The position numbers and the translations under genes were made by a program. A stretch of DNA of 64,000 bases from Murimonas intestini (GTDB lineage: Bacteria; Bacillota; Clostridia; Lachnospirales; Lachnospiraceae), in NCBI RefSeq assembly GCF_024622195.1, contig NZ_JANKBI010000005.1, positions 1-64,000 of the forward strand. Reading direction: 5' to 3'. Every line of letters begins with the position of its first letter. Within the stretch, counting starts at the first letter, position 1. Below the pieces are notes generated by a model. That model had not been told where the DNA came from. It saw only the letters and a program-made list of their open reading frames with translations, and made no database searches. Positions 16,267 to 22,199 of this stretch are shown piece by piece.

Positions 16267-16358
16267 AGAAAGAGGAACAACCGCCCACAAGGGGTTGACC
16301 TGTGAAAGAAGTAGAAAATACCACCCTGACACCTGCCAAAGTTTCAAGGGTGGTTTTT
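16267..16358 (+). ncRNA. Antisense antitoxin RNA 1 (type I TA)
   Basis: A predicted transcript of about 90 nt between a sigma-A promoter and a terminator (accaccct/agggtggt stem, then TTTTT at 16354-16358). It contains a CAACC/GGTTG hairpin. It converges on the small toxin gene at 16369-16458, whose mRNA must read through this region, so the RNA overlaps and can pair with the toxin mRNA 3' end. This is the TxpA/RatA arrangement of Bacillus. A homologous RNA lies at 17117-17203. Confidence 0.7.
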
Positions 16359-16368
16359 CTATGCAAAA

Positions 16369-16458
16369 CTAATGACTAATCAAATAAATGAATGTCAGTA
16401 GTGCAATCAAAAATAATCCGAACTGCATCAAGTCATTAAAATTGAATTTGTTCTTCAT
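16369..16458 (-). CDS. Type I toxin, holin-like hydrophobic peptide (copy 1)
   Basis: A 29-aa peptide, MKNKFNFNDLMQFG followed by LFLIALLTFIYLISH. It has a short charged N-terminus and one transmembrane helix, the form of TxpA/Fst/BsrG-like toxins, which depolarise the inner membrane when overexpressed. The ATG follows GGGGGTG. It is 62% identical to copy 2 over its whole length by eye (18/29). Its own promoter lies at 16527-16555. Confidence 0.75.
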   Translation of the reverse strand: MKNKFNFNDLMQFGLFLIALLTFIYLISH

Positions 16459-16526
16459 ATGCACCACCCCCATTCTATGTAGAATGAAGGTCAAGCCACC
16501 CTGCAACACGATTGTTCCATAATCGC

Positions 16527-16555
16527 ATTCTATCATATTATCTTTCTTCCTACAA
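16527..16555 (-). promoter_or_regulatory. Toxin promoter, cassette 1
   Basis: Minus-strand TTGTAG (16550-16555) and TAGAAT (16527-16532), 17-bp spacer, about 70 bp before the toxin start. Cassette 2 has the equivalent TTGTAT and TAAAAT at the same place. Confidence 0.65.
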
Positions 16556-16610
16556 TTATTTATTTTCTTTTTCAAACAAACATTTTAAAACTATCAGATG
16601 CTGTCTTACA

Positions 16611-16658
16611 TAAGACATAATGCAAAATTTTCTATTTGTCAGTTACGTGTTAGTTACC
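16611..16658 (+). repeat. Tail of the duplicated TA cassette, copy 1
   Basis: 48 bp matching 17451-17498 at 45 positions. It shows that the duplication extends beyond the toxin promoter. It carries repeated GTTAC words. Confidence 0.7.
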
Positions 16659-16697
16659 GATATTCTTTTATATATGCGCATACTGCAACATTATATA

Positions 16698-16925
16698 TCA
16701 TGCAACTTTGCTATAATCAATAATAGAAATTTCCTGCATTACTTTCTTTGCCTGTTCTACGATATTTTCCAACCGTTTCACTACATCTGCCGTGTAAATC
16801 ACTTCATTGCATTCTGTGCATTTATAACAGGGGACATTTCTGACAATCACAAGGCAGCTTCCCAAGTCTGTCACATCTGTCGTGAATCCCTTCTCAGCTT
16901 TAGCGCCACACTCCATACATAACAT
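16698..16925 (-). CDS. YgiT/MqsA-type zinc-finger antitoxin (orphan)
   Basis: A 75-aa protein with an N-terminal zinc-binding pair of CxxC motifs (CMECGAK and CYKCTECNEVIY), the YgiT-type zinc-finger domain of MqsA-like antitoxins. The C-terminal HTH half of full MqsA is absent; instead a short helix ends the protein. Such proteins normally follow a DUF4258 or MqsR-like toxin. Only the last 26 codons of a DUF4258 toxin remain directly upstream, its stop abutting this gene's start region (GAGCGATAATATG). It is therefore probably an orphan relic. GGAG sites precede the ATG at 16925. Confidence 0.8.
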   Translation of the reverse strand: MLCMECGAKAEKGFTTDVTDLGSCLVIVRNVPCYKCTECNEVIYTADVVKRLENIVEQAKKVMQEISIIDYSKVA

Positions 16926-16926
16926 A

Positions 16927-17004
16927 TTATCGCTCCTTTCTAGTCTTTAAATCTGCTTCCCATTGTGTAATATCGGGATAGTACGCCGTTATCAAATAAA
17001 ATCT
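16927..17004 (-). pseudogene. C-terminal remnant of a DUF4258 toxin
   Basis: The frame reads RFYLITAYYPDITQ, then WEADLKTRKER and a stop. This is the characteristic C-terminus of DUF4258 toxins (ITAYYPD...W...LKTRK). An in-frame TGA lies immediately upstream (17005-17007) and no further toxin sequence is recognisable, so the 5' part is deleted. It is the expected partner of the YgiT gene it precedes. Confidence 0.75.
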
Positions 17005-17081
17005 TCATTTCTGCTAAGCGCTATATGCATGTATCTATTATCAGTACAACAACCAATATTGCTTCATTTCTCAATTTTCTG

Positions 17082-17110
17082 TTGAATTAAATAAATCATT
17101 ATGATATATT
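17082..17110 (+). promoter_or_regulatory. Antitoxin RNA promoter, cassette 2
   Basis: TTGAAT (17082-17087) and TATATT (17105-17110), 17-bp spacer, + strand. Confidence 0.65.
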
Positions 17111-17116
17111 ATAGAT

Positions 17117-17203
17117 AGAAAAGGAACAACCGCCCACAAGGTGGTTGACCGGTTAATGAGATAGCAAAGCCACCCGAACCGACCAAGTATTAGGGTGGTT
17201 TTT
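17117..17203 (+). ncRNA. Antisense antitoxin RNA 2 (type I TA)
   Basis: A homologue of the RNA at 16267-16358. It shares aggaacaaccgcccacaagg and the CAACC/GGTTG hairpin, and ends in a CCACCC/GGGTGG terminator with TTTTT (17199-17203). It converges on toxin 2. The loop and spacer sequences differ from RNA 1, which may keep the two pairs specific. Confidence 0.7.
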
Positions 17204-17214
17204 GCTATGTATAG

Positions 17215-17304
17215 TTACTTACAAAACGTAAAAACGAATGTAAGCAATGCCAAAATGAAAAGACCAAAGGTCATTAAATCCTTAAAATCAAAACGATTTC
17301 TCAT
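17215..17304 (-). CDS. Type I toxin, holin-like hydrophobic peptide (copy 2)
   Basis: A 29-aa peptide, MRNRFDFKDLMTFG followed by LFILALLTFVFTFCK, with one transmembrane helix. It has the same length and layout as copy 1. Upstream is GGGGGTGATGCCT; an in-frame ATG six bases earlier is possible, but the start aligned with copy 1 is preferred. It faces antisense RNA 2. Confidence 0.75.
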   Translation of the reverse strand: MRNRFDFKDLMTFGLFILALLTFVFTFCK

Positions 17305-17370
17305 AGGCATCACCCCCATTCTATTTGAATGAGGTCAACACACCCTGTAACACGATTGTTCCATAAATGA

Positions 17371-17399
17371 ATTTTATCATATTATCCATATTCATACAA
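17371..17399 (-). promoter_or_regulatory. Toxin promoter, cassette 2
   Basis: Minus-strand TTGTAT (17394-17399) and TAAAAT (17371-17376), 17-bp spacer, positioned as in cassette 1. Confidence 0.65.
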
Positions 17400-17450
17400 T
17401 TCTTAATTTTCTTCATTGGATATCTTTTACCTCATACACTCTGTCATATA

Positions 17451-17498
17451 TAAGACATAATATAAAATTTTCTATTTGTCAGTTACGTGTTTGTTACC
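17451..17498 (+). repeat. Tail of the duplicated TA cassette, copy 2
   Basis: 48 bp, 45 identical to 16611-16658. The two cassettes are offset by about 840-850 bp with the YgiT gene between them. Confidence 0.7.
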
Positions 17499-17561
17499 TG
17501 TCAGTTACCCATATATTTCCACATTCTTTCAAGCTATTTTATAACTATTCAAAACATAAAG

Positions 17562-17621
17562 AAACCCTTGAAAACGTTGCATTTTCAAGGGTTTTGATAA
17601 TTCTCTTATAAAGTTTCTTAT
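17562..17621 (+). repeat. 60-bp direct repeat, right copy (likely ICE att site)
   Basis: 58/60 identical to 13761-13820. It contains the same 13-bp perfect hairpin. It lies 148 bp past the stop of the leftmost integrase, the usual place of an ICE attachment site in the Tn916/Tn1549 group. Bases 17622-17768 between it and the integrase hold no recognisable gene. Confidence 0.75.
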
Positions 17622-17768
17622 TATCTCTTTGAGAACTGCGGAGCACGACGTGCAGCTTTGAGTCCGTATTGCGCGAGTTTTTGAGCTGTTTTCCCTTGAT
17701 ATTCCGGGCTTTTCCGGCTTTCTGCTTCTCAGTTATCCGGTGTGCGGACCATAAAAAACGGCCTTTTT

Positions 17769-18980
17769 TCATTCAGCGACAGGCTGATGAAACGCACCAT
17801 TTACTACCCCAAACAGCTCCTCTGGTTTATTGTACTTCACTTTTGCATAGATGTCCATAGTTGTTTTGCTGTTTTCGTGTCCGGCAAGGTATTGTACTGT
17901 CTTTGGATCAACGCCCGCATAGAGAAGATTGGTGATATAAGTGTGCCGCAGCTGATGGGGTGTCACATCGAAGTCCAGCGTATATTTGATTTGGGGTTGA
18001 TTCTTCTGGGTCATACCCAGCGTTGGAGTAACCGTATATTTGATACTCTCCCCATTTACATACTTATAATAGTTCCGGGGCTTGGTGGAACGAACAACTA
18101 CATACTGCCATACTCTTTGAAACTGCGAAGCAGCCAGCGGCTCCCCTTTGCTGTCAGCAATCACATAATCTGATATGGAGTTTTCTTTCGCTTCTCTCAG
18201 ACACTCTACCAGACACTTTGGTATCGGAATATCCCTTTTTGCCGCCGGAGTTTTTAGCACCGTAGAAATCACGGGTCTGTTATGCTCTGTACGCCATGCC
18301 CGCCTCACCGATAGATAAGGTGTATCCTCGTCCAGAAATACACAATCCCATTGCAGTGCAAGAATTTCTTCCCGGCGCAGACCGGAATACAAACCGAGCA
18401 TAATAAACAAATATGGAGGAAGTCCCTTGACGGTATCCAGAAGCACGGCTACCTGCTGATCTGTCAATGCCTCCTTCTTTTTTGTCGGTTTTCCGCCTTT
18501 ACCGGATATTCCTGCACAGGGGTTGTGTTCAAGGAGTTGGTTTCGCTCTGCCGCATAAAAAATGCACTTGAGCAGCATATTGACCTTATTGTATAAGCCT
18601 TCCGATTTCTTTGACAATGGAACAAGAGCCAGCCGAATATCGTCAGCGGTCACTTCTTCCATATACATCTCTCCCAGGGGTTTGATGATATAGTTTGTCA
18701 TATCCCTCGTATAACCTCTGAGTGTAGACGCAGACACCTTTGCCGACTGCATCAGCAACCACTTCTCGCCATACTCGGCTACTGTCGGGTGCTGCCGGTG
18801 AAAGATAATTTCTTCCACCTGCTTCCGGGCCTCTAACTGCTTCTCATACAATTCTTCACAAGTAGTGGCATACAAACTCAACTCTTTGCCATCCGCATCC
18901 GTAATCCTGGTTCTGTAATACTGGATTCCTTTCAATGTAATGGTCCCATACTTCGGGATCTGTGCTTTCTTTTTTGCCAT
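17769..18980 (-). CDS. ICE tyrosine integrase (int 1)
   Basis: A 403-aa Tn916/Tn1549-type integrase catalysing integration and excision. It has an N-terminal arm-binding domain (YGTITLKGIQYYRTRITDADGK), a core-binding domain (about 65-165), and a catalytic domain with R in YSGLRREEI, the HQLRHTYITNLL box (H..R), LAGHENS and the nucleophile in TMDIYAKV. All residues are intact. It is the leftmost element gene, next to the att-like repeat. It is clearly paralogous to int 2 just upstream, sharing most of both active-site blocks. Confidence 0.93.
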   Translation of the reverse strand: MAKKKAQIPKYGTITLKGIQYYRTRITDADGKELSLYATTCEELYEKQLEARKQVEEIIFHRQHPTVAEYGEKWLLMQSAKVSASTLRGYTRDMTNYIIKPLGEMYMEEVTADDIRLALVPLSKKSEGLYNKVNMLLKCIFYAAERNQLLEHNPCAGISGKGGKPTKKKEALTDQQVAVLLDTVKGLPPYLFIMLGLYSGLRREEILALQWDCVFLDEDTPYLSVRRAWRTEHNRPVISTVLKTPAAKRDIPIPKCLVECLREAKENSISDYVIADSKGEPLAASQFQRVWQYVVVRSTKPRNYYKYVNGESIKYTVTPTLGMTQKNQPQIKYTLDFDVTPHQLRHTYITNLLYAGVDPKTVQYLAGHENSKTTMDIYAKVKYNKPEELFGVVNGAFHQPVAE

Positions 18981-19072
18981 CTTTGATCGTCCTTTCTTGA
19001 TAATGTGTAGTCTCCGTATCTACACTCTCTTTTTATCAGAAAGCCTCGATTTAATCAAAGATACGGCTGATG

Positions 19073-19105
19073 CAAAATAAAGAGCGAGACATCCTTGCCT
19101 CGCTC
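19073..19105 (-). terminator. Terminator after int 2
   Basis: GAGCGAG / CTCGCTC stem (19082-19105) followed on the minus strand by TTTATTTT. It separates int 2 from int 1, so int 1 probably needs readthrough or its own promoter in 18981-19070. Confidence 0.7.
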
Positions 19106-19128
19106 CTGCTTTACTTCCTATTTTATTA

Positions 19129-20355
19129 TTACTGTGCTGTGTCCCAGCTTGCAAACGCACAGCTCATTGATCTGACCAGCTCATCCGGCCTGTTATACTT
19201 AACCTTTGCATAGATGTCCATGGTAATCTTGCTACTTTCATGGCCTGCCAGGTATTGAACCGTTTTGGGATCTACCGACGCATGAATAAGATTGGTGATG
19301 TAAGTATGCCGCAGCTGATGGGGTGTTACCTCAAAATCCAGACTGTAAACCACTTTTCCGTTATGAGCGGCCTTTTCTCCCAAGACAGGTGTGACAGTAT
19401 GTTTTACTCTTTTTCCATCTTCATACCGATAATAGCTCCGCTCCTTGACCGTCCTCGTAACAATATACTGCCAAAGCCGCTTAAACTGCGTGTAGGACAG
19501 CGGTTCGCCATCCCGGTTTGAAACTACATATTCCGAAGTCGAAGTTTCCTTTGCTGCTTTCAAGCACTCGGCCAAACAAACAGGGAGGGGGATATTTCTC
19601 TCCGCAGCCTTGGTTTTCAATTCATCCGAAATCACCGGTCTGTTATGTTCGGTGTGCCATGCCCGTCTTACCGTCAGATATGGAGTATCTGTATCCAGAT
19701 ATACTGAATCCCATTGCAGAGCAAGAATTTCTTCCCGGCGTAGACCCGCGTACAAACCGATCATGACAAAGACATAAGGCGGCAAATCTCGGATAGCATC
19801 CAAAAGGCGCTCTGCCTGTTCATCTGTCAAAGCCTGACGATCCTCTTGTGGAACACCACCACCCTTTGTTGTCAGATAAATCGTTGGGTTATGGTCAATA
19901 ATCCTGCTTTCCATCGCTGCGCGAAAGATAGACTTGTAAAGGATTACCACAGATTTATAAACCGATGTAGATTTCTTGGAAACTGGAACAAGGGCAAGCT
20001 GAATATCATCCAGGCTAACCTCGCCCATCCGTTTATCTCCCAATTCCGCTATAATATGTCGCCTGACCTTTGAAGTGTAATCCGTCAAGGTAGTGGCTCG
20101 TACATGAACCGACTGCATCAGCAGCCACTTTTCACAATACTCTGCAACTGTGGGCGTTTTCCGATGAAAAGTAGCATTCTCAATCTGTTCCAACGCAAGA
20201 GTTTCTTTGTTATATAGTTCTTCAGGTGTTTTTGCGTAGAGAGCTACGAGCTTTCCATTCGCATCTTTGATTCTGGTCCTATAATATAGGACACCTCTTT
20301 TCATAACTGTGCCATATTGGGGAAGCATTATTTTTCTATTTGCCAATTCCTCCAC
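19129..20355 (-). CDS. ICE tyrosine integrase (int 2)
   Basis: A 408-aa paralogue of int 1 with the same arm-binding N-terminus (YGTVMKRGVLYYRTRIKDANGK) and full catalytic set (YAGLRREEI; HQLRHTYITNL; LAGHESS; TMDIYAKV). It lies directly downstream of the excisionase in the usual xis-int order, so it is the better candidate for the resident element's own integrase. Int 1 could be left from another element that used the same site. Both look functional. Confidence 0.93.
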   Translation of the reverse strand: MEELANRKIMLPQYGTVMKRGVLYYRTRIKDANGKLVALYAKTPEELYNKETLALEQIENATFHRKTPTVAEYCEKWLLMQSVHVRATTLTDYTSKVRRHIIAELGDKRMGEVSLDDIQLALVPVSKKSTSVYKSVVILYKSIFRAAMESRIIDHNPTIYLTTKGGGVPQEDRQALTDEQAERLLDAIRDLPPYVFVMIGLYAGLRREEILALQWDSVYLDTDTPYLTVRRAWHTEHNRPVISDELKTKAAERNIPLPVCLAECLKAAKETSTSEYVVSNRDGEPLSYTQFKRLWQYIVTRTVKERSYYRYEDGKRVKHTVTPVLGEKAAHNGKVVYSLDFEVTPHQLRHTYITNLIHASVDPKTVQYLAGHESSKITMDIYAKVKYNRPDELVRSMSCAFASWDTAQ

Positions 20356-20430
20356 CTCCTAAAAAAGATCTCCAGCGCTGTACCTTTGTTTTATCAAACA
20401 TCTCTGATTCCATCAAGGATACGGACTGGC

Positions 20431-20661
20431 TCACGATCTTCCGCTTCGAGGCTTACGGTAAGTTGTGCTTCTCTCAACAGGCTTTGCCCTGTGCGTACAT
20501 TTTGCGATATACTCCTGGAGACCCGCCGCAGTAAAATACACACAGCCATTCTGAACATACTGCACATAAGAGATCAAGCCGTTGTTACGGGCGGCATCCA
20601 GCGTTGCGATGCTGATTCCTAAGATTTCAGCCGCTTCTTTTCGTGTAATGAGTTTTTCCAT
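20431..20661 (-). CDS. xis: Excisionase (MerR/HTH_17-like)
   Basis: 76 aa from the ATG at 20661 (MEKLITRKEAAEILGIS), the winged-helix HTH_17 fold used by Tn916-type excisionases (TRKEAAEILGISIATLDAARNNGLI). GGAGGG lies 10 nt upstream. A TTG 18 bases earlier is a weaker alternative. It would bind the element arms and push the integrase toward excision. It is followed by int 2 in the same direction 75 bp later. Confidence 0.88.
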   Translation of the reverse strand: MEKLITRKEAAEILGISIATLDAARNNGLISYVQYVQNGCVYFTAAGLQEYIAKCTHRAKPVERSTTYRKPRSGRS

Positions 20662-20819
20662 AGACCATATTCCCTCCAATCTGTCAAGGTTATCATCGTG
20701 CTTTCAAAATCACATGAATACGCTGGCAGCCGAAACTGCCAGCGCATGGTATCTGATTTTGAGTAGAAAACGACCAACAAAGAAAGTAATCGCTTCCTAA
20801 TTTTAATATGATTCAATTC

Positions 20820-21170
20820 TCGTCACATTTGCCACGCAACCCTGACGCTGGGAACATAGCAGGTCTCCGCTGGCGCGGTTGTCATAACTCCGCAGCGTCG
20901 TTTTACTCGTGCGCCGCAGGGTTCCCCCCAAGTCTTTAGGAGGCCGTGAGGAAGTATCTTTAAGCCCCCGTGCGGTCCTCGCGCCGGATCTGCCACCATC
21001 CGTTTTGTGAAATCGTAGATCGCTCCGAAACAGCGTTGTTCATCACCTCCCTGGCTGCTCCATCTTCGCGGCGTTCCACACTCGCTCGTACACGGGTTAT
21101 GTACCTGTTATGCTGTCTATGAAATTGTCAAAGTGCTGTTGAAGGGGGAAAACTTGTCCTTCTATTAACT
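20820..21170. other. GC-rich gene-free control region
   Basis: About 350 bp with no credible open frame, much more GC-rich than its flanks. It has potential long-range pairing: GACGCTG (20844-20850) with CAGCGTC (20893-20899), flanked by CCCTG and CAGGG. It lies between the sigma-like gene and xis, where Tn1549-type elements carry untranslated sequence. It could encode a structured RNA, a leader for xis/int, or protein-binding arms. No known family was recognised. Confidence 0.4.
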
Positions 21171-21213
21171 CTGACAAAAAAAGCAAAAAACAGGCGCTTC
21201 AAACGAAATTTTA

Positions 21214-21627
21214 TCAAAAATATTTTGCCAGCTGTTTCAAACCGCGCCGGATGCTGTCCCGGACACGGCTTGGGTCTACACCCTCTGCTGCGGCGATCTC
21301 TCCTACTCTCATACCCAGATAATACCGGGCATAAATCCGCTTGGCCTGTTTCTCCGGCAGAGCCATTACTGCGGTGTAGAGTTGTTCCCGCAGCTGTTTT
21401 TCCTCCAGGAACATTTCCGGCGTCTGGGGCTTCATCAGGACCGCATTTTCAATGCCGTTGTCGCTGTCCAGAGAGTAATGCGCCTTATAGCGATACATTC
21501 TCCGGTCATAGGCAGCTTCTGCACGCTCGGTGGCACGAATCGCCTCCAGCACATCTTCTGTTACTTCTACAAAGTGATCTGTTTTATAAACATCAGGATA
21601 TAGATCCCGAAGATTGACTTTTTTCAT
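21214..21627 (-). CDS. ICE sigma-70-like regulator
   Basis: A 137-aa protein whose C-terminal half is a sigma-70 region 4 helix-turn-helix (LPEKQAKRIYARYYLGMRVGEI, AAAEGVDPSRVRDSIRRGLKQL). Region 2 is not recognisable. This matches the short sigma-like regulators of Tn916/Tn1549 elements that sit between the control genes and xis/int and are thought to switch on excision and transfer. The ATG at 21627 uses GGAGG (21634-21638), which is buried in the arm of a long hairpin, suggesting translational control. Confidence 0.87.
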   Translation of the reverse strand: MKKVNLRDLYPDVYKTDHFVEVTEDVLEAIRATERAEAAYDRRMYRYKAHYSLDSDNGIENAVLMKPQTPEMFLEEKQLREQLYTAVMALPEKQAKRIYARYYLGMRVGEIAAAEGVDPSRVRDSIRRGLKQLAKYF

Positions 21628-21633
21628 TGTGTA

Positions 21634-21679
21634 CCTCCATTTCGATTCACGGGTAGTTAACGGGTGAATCGAATGGAGG
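21634..21679 (-). promoter_or_regulatory. Hairpin sequestering the sigma-gene ribosome site
   Basis: CCTCCATTTCGATTCAC (21634-21650) and GTGAATCGAATGGAGG (21664-21679) are inverted repeats with one bulged base. In the leftward mRNA the arm nearest the gene contains the GGAGG site 6-7 nt before the sigma ATG, so the folded RNA hides it. As DNA the same dyad could be an operator. Confidence 0.65.
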
Positions 21680-21819
21680 CGGAGACCGGCAGCGGTAACA
21701 AACCGCTCGTCTATCTAAAAAACGGCAAGCAAAAACGCCAGCTCCCCACAAAGGGATACTGGCGCGACAAGAAAACCTATGATTATACTGGTTTACACAG
21801 ATTGATAATACCGATATAA
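21673..21819 (+). CDS. Possible 48-aa basic peptide
   Basis: An open frame reading MEAETGSGNKPLVYLKNG, then KQKRQLPTKGYWRDKKTYDY, divergent from the sigma gene. GGGTGA lies 5 nt before the ATG, and a GCCCCG/CGGGGC hairpin with seven T residues follows 10 nt after the stop. The composition looks protein-like (basic, aromatic), but no family was recognised and the start lies inside the sigma-leader hairpin. It may be a real small gene or a fragment. Confidence 0.4.
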   Translation: MEAETGSGNKPLVYLKNGKQKRQLPTKGYWRDKKTYDYTGLHRLIIPI

Positions 21820-21900
21820 AAACATAATGCCCCGGTGGCGGGGCAAGGCTTTTTTTAACTGATGTAACTCATGGGTATTGTGAACCACTAACACAGACAT
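21793..21900 (-). CDS. 35-aa leader-like small protein before the sigma gene
   Basis: MSVLVVHNTHELHQLKKALP followed by RHRGIMFLYRYYQSV and a stop. A perfect AGGAGG (21909-21914) sits 8 nt before the ATG, the best ribosome site in this region. It lies between an attenuator-like terminator (21967-22004) and the sigma gene, all leftward, so it could be a regulatory leader peptide or a small control protein. Its last 27 bases overlap the opposite-strand 48-aa frame. No homology was recognised. Confidence 0.5.
   Translation of the reverse strand: MSVLVVHNTHELHQLKKALPRHRGIMFLYRYYQSV
21829..21857 (+). terminator. Terminator after the 48-aa frame
   Basis: GCCCCG / CGGGGC stem (21829-21844) followed by aaggc and seven T residues on the + strand. 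The 5-nt gap makes it imperfect. Confidence 0.5.
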
Positions 21901-21966
21901 GACGGCATCCTCCTAAAATGCCGCCCCTGCTGATTGCACGAGGGTCGTCGGGTTTCTGCTTTTCGC

Positions 21967-22004
21967 AAAAAGAAACGGCGGCCTTGATCTACTCAAAACC
22001 GCCG
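21967..22004 (-). terminator. Attenuator-like terminator upstream of the control genes
   Basis: On the minus strand a 12-bp stem (CGGCGGTTTTGA with TCAAGGCCGCCG, two G-U pairs, loop gtaga) is followed by TTTCTTTTT. It lies about 90 nt after the predicted start of transcript E and before the 35-aa frame, so it would have to be bypassed for transcription to reach the sigma gene. A second hairpin GACGGC/GCCGTC (22038-22061) precedes it. Confidence 0.7.
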
Positions 22005-22099
22005 CTCCATGAGCGCGTAGGAATGTGTCTACTGTACGACGGCTTTTTTTCTTTTGCCGTCATCCGGTAGATTTAATCACACTTTCTATCTTACTTGTA

Positions 22100-22138
22100 A
22101 TTCTATAATAAAGACCAAATGTTGCAGAAATCTCCTAA
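22100..22138 (-). promoter_or_regulatory. Regulon motif E with -10 (toward ICE control genes)
   Basis: A copy of the 23-bp motif (22116-22138; minus strand TTAGGAGATTTCTGCAACA then TTTG) followed after exactly 10 bp by TAGAAT (22100-22105). It matches the copies at 34319, 37095, 37466 and 39319 in the second resistance locus. Transcription from here runs left into the attenuator, the 35-aa frame and the sigma gene. Confidence 0.6.
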
Positions 22139-22199
22139 CCACTTTCTTTTTCGGCAAGAAAACAGGCTGAATTGCTTCATTTTTGTAGCAATTCAGTTT

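Noticed and set aside
17545..17772. 75-codon frame between the att repeat and int 1
   Set aside because: It spans the att hairpin and is basic and low in hydrophobic residues; no ribosome site. Probably chance.
22038..22061. GACGGC/GCCGTC hairpin as a terminator
   Set aside because: The run of T lies in the loop, not after the stem, so it does not have terminator form on either strand.
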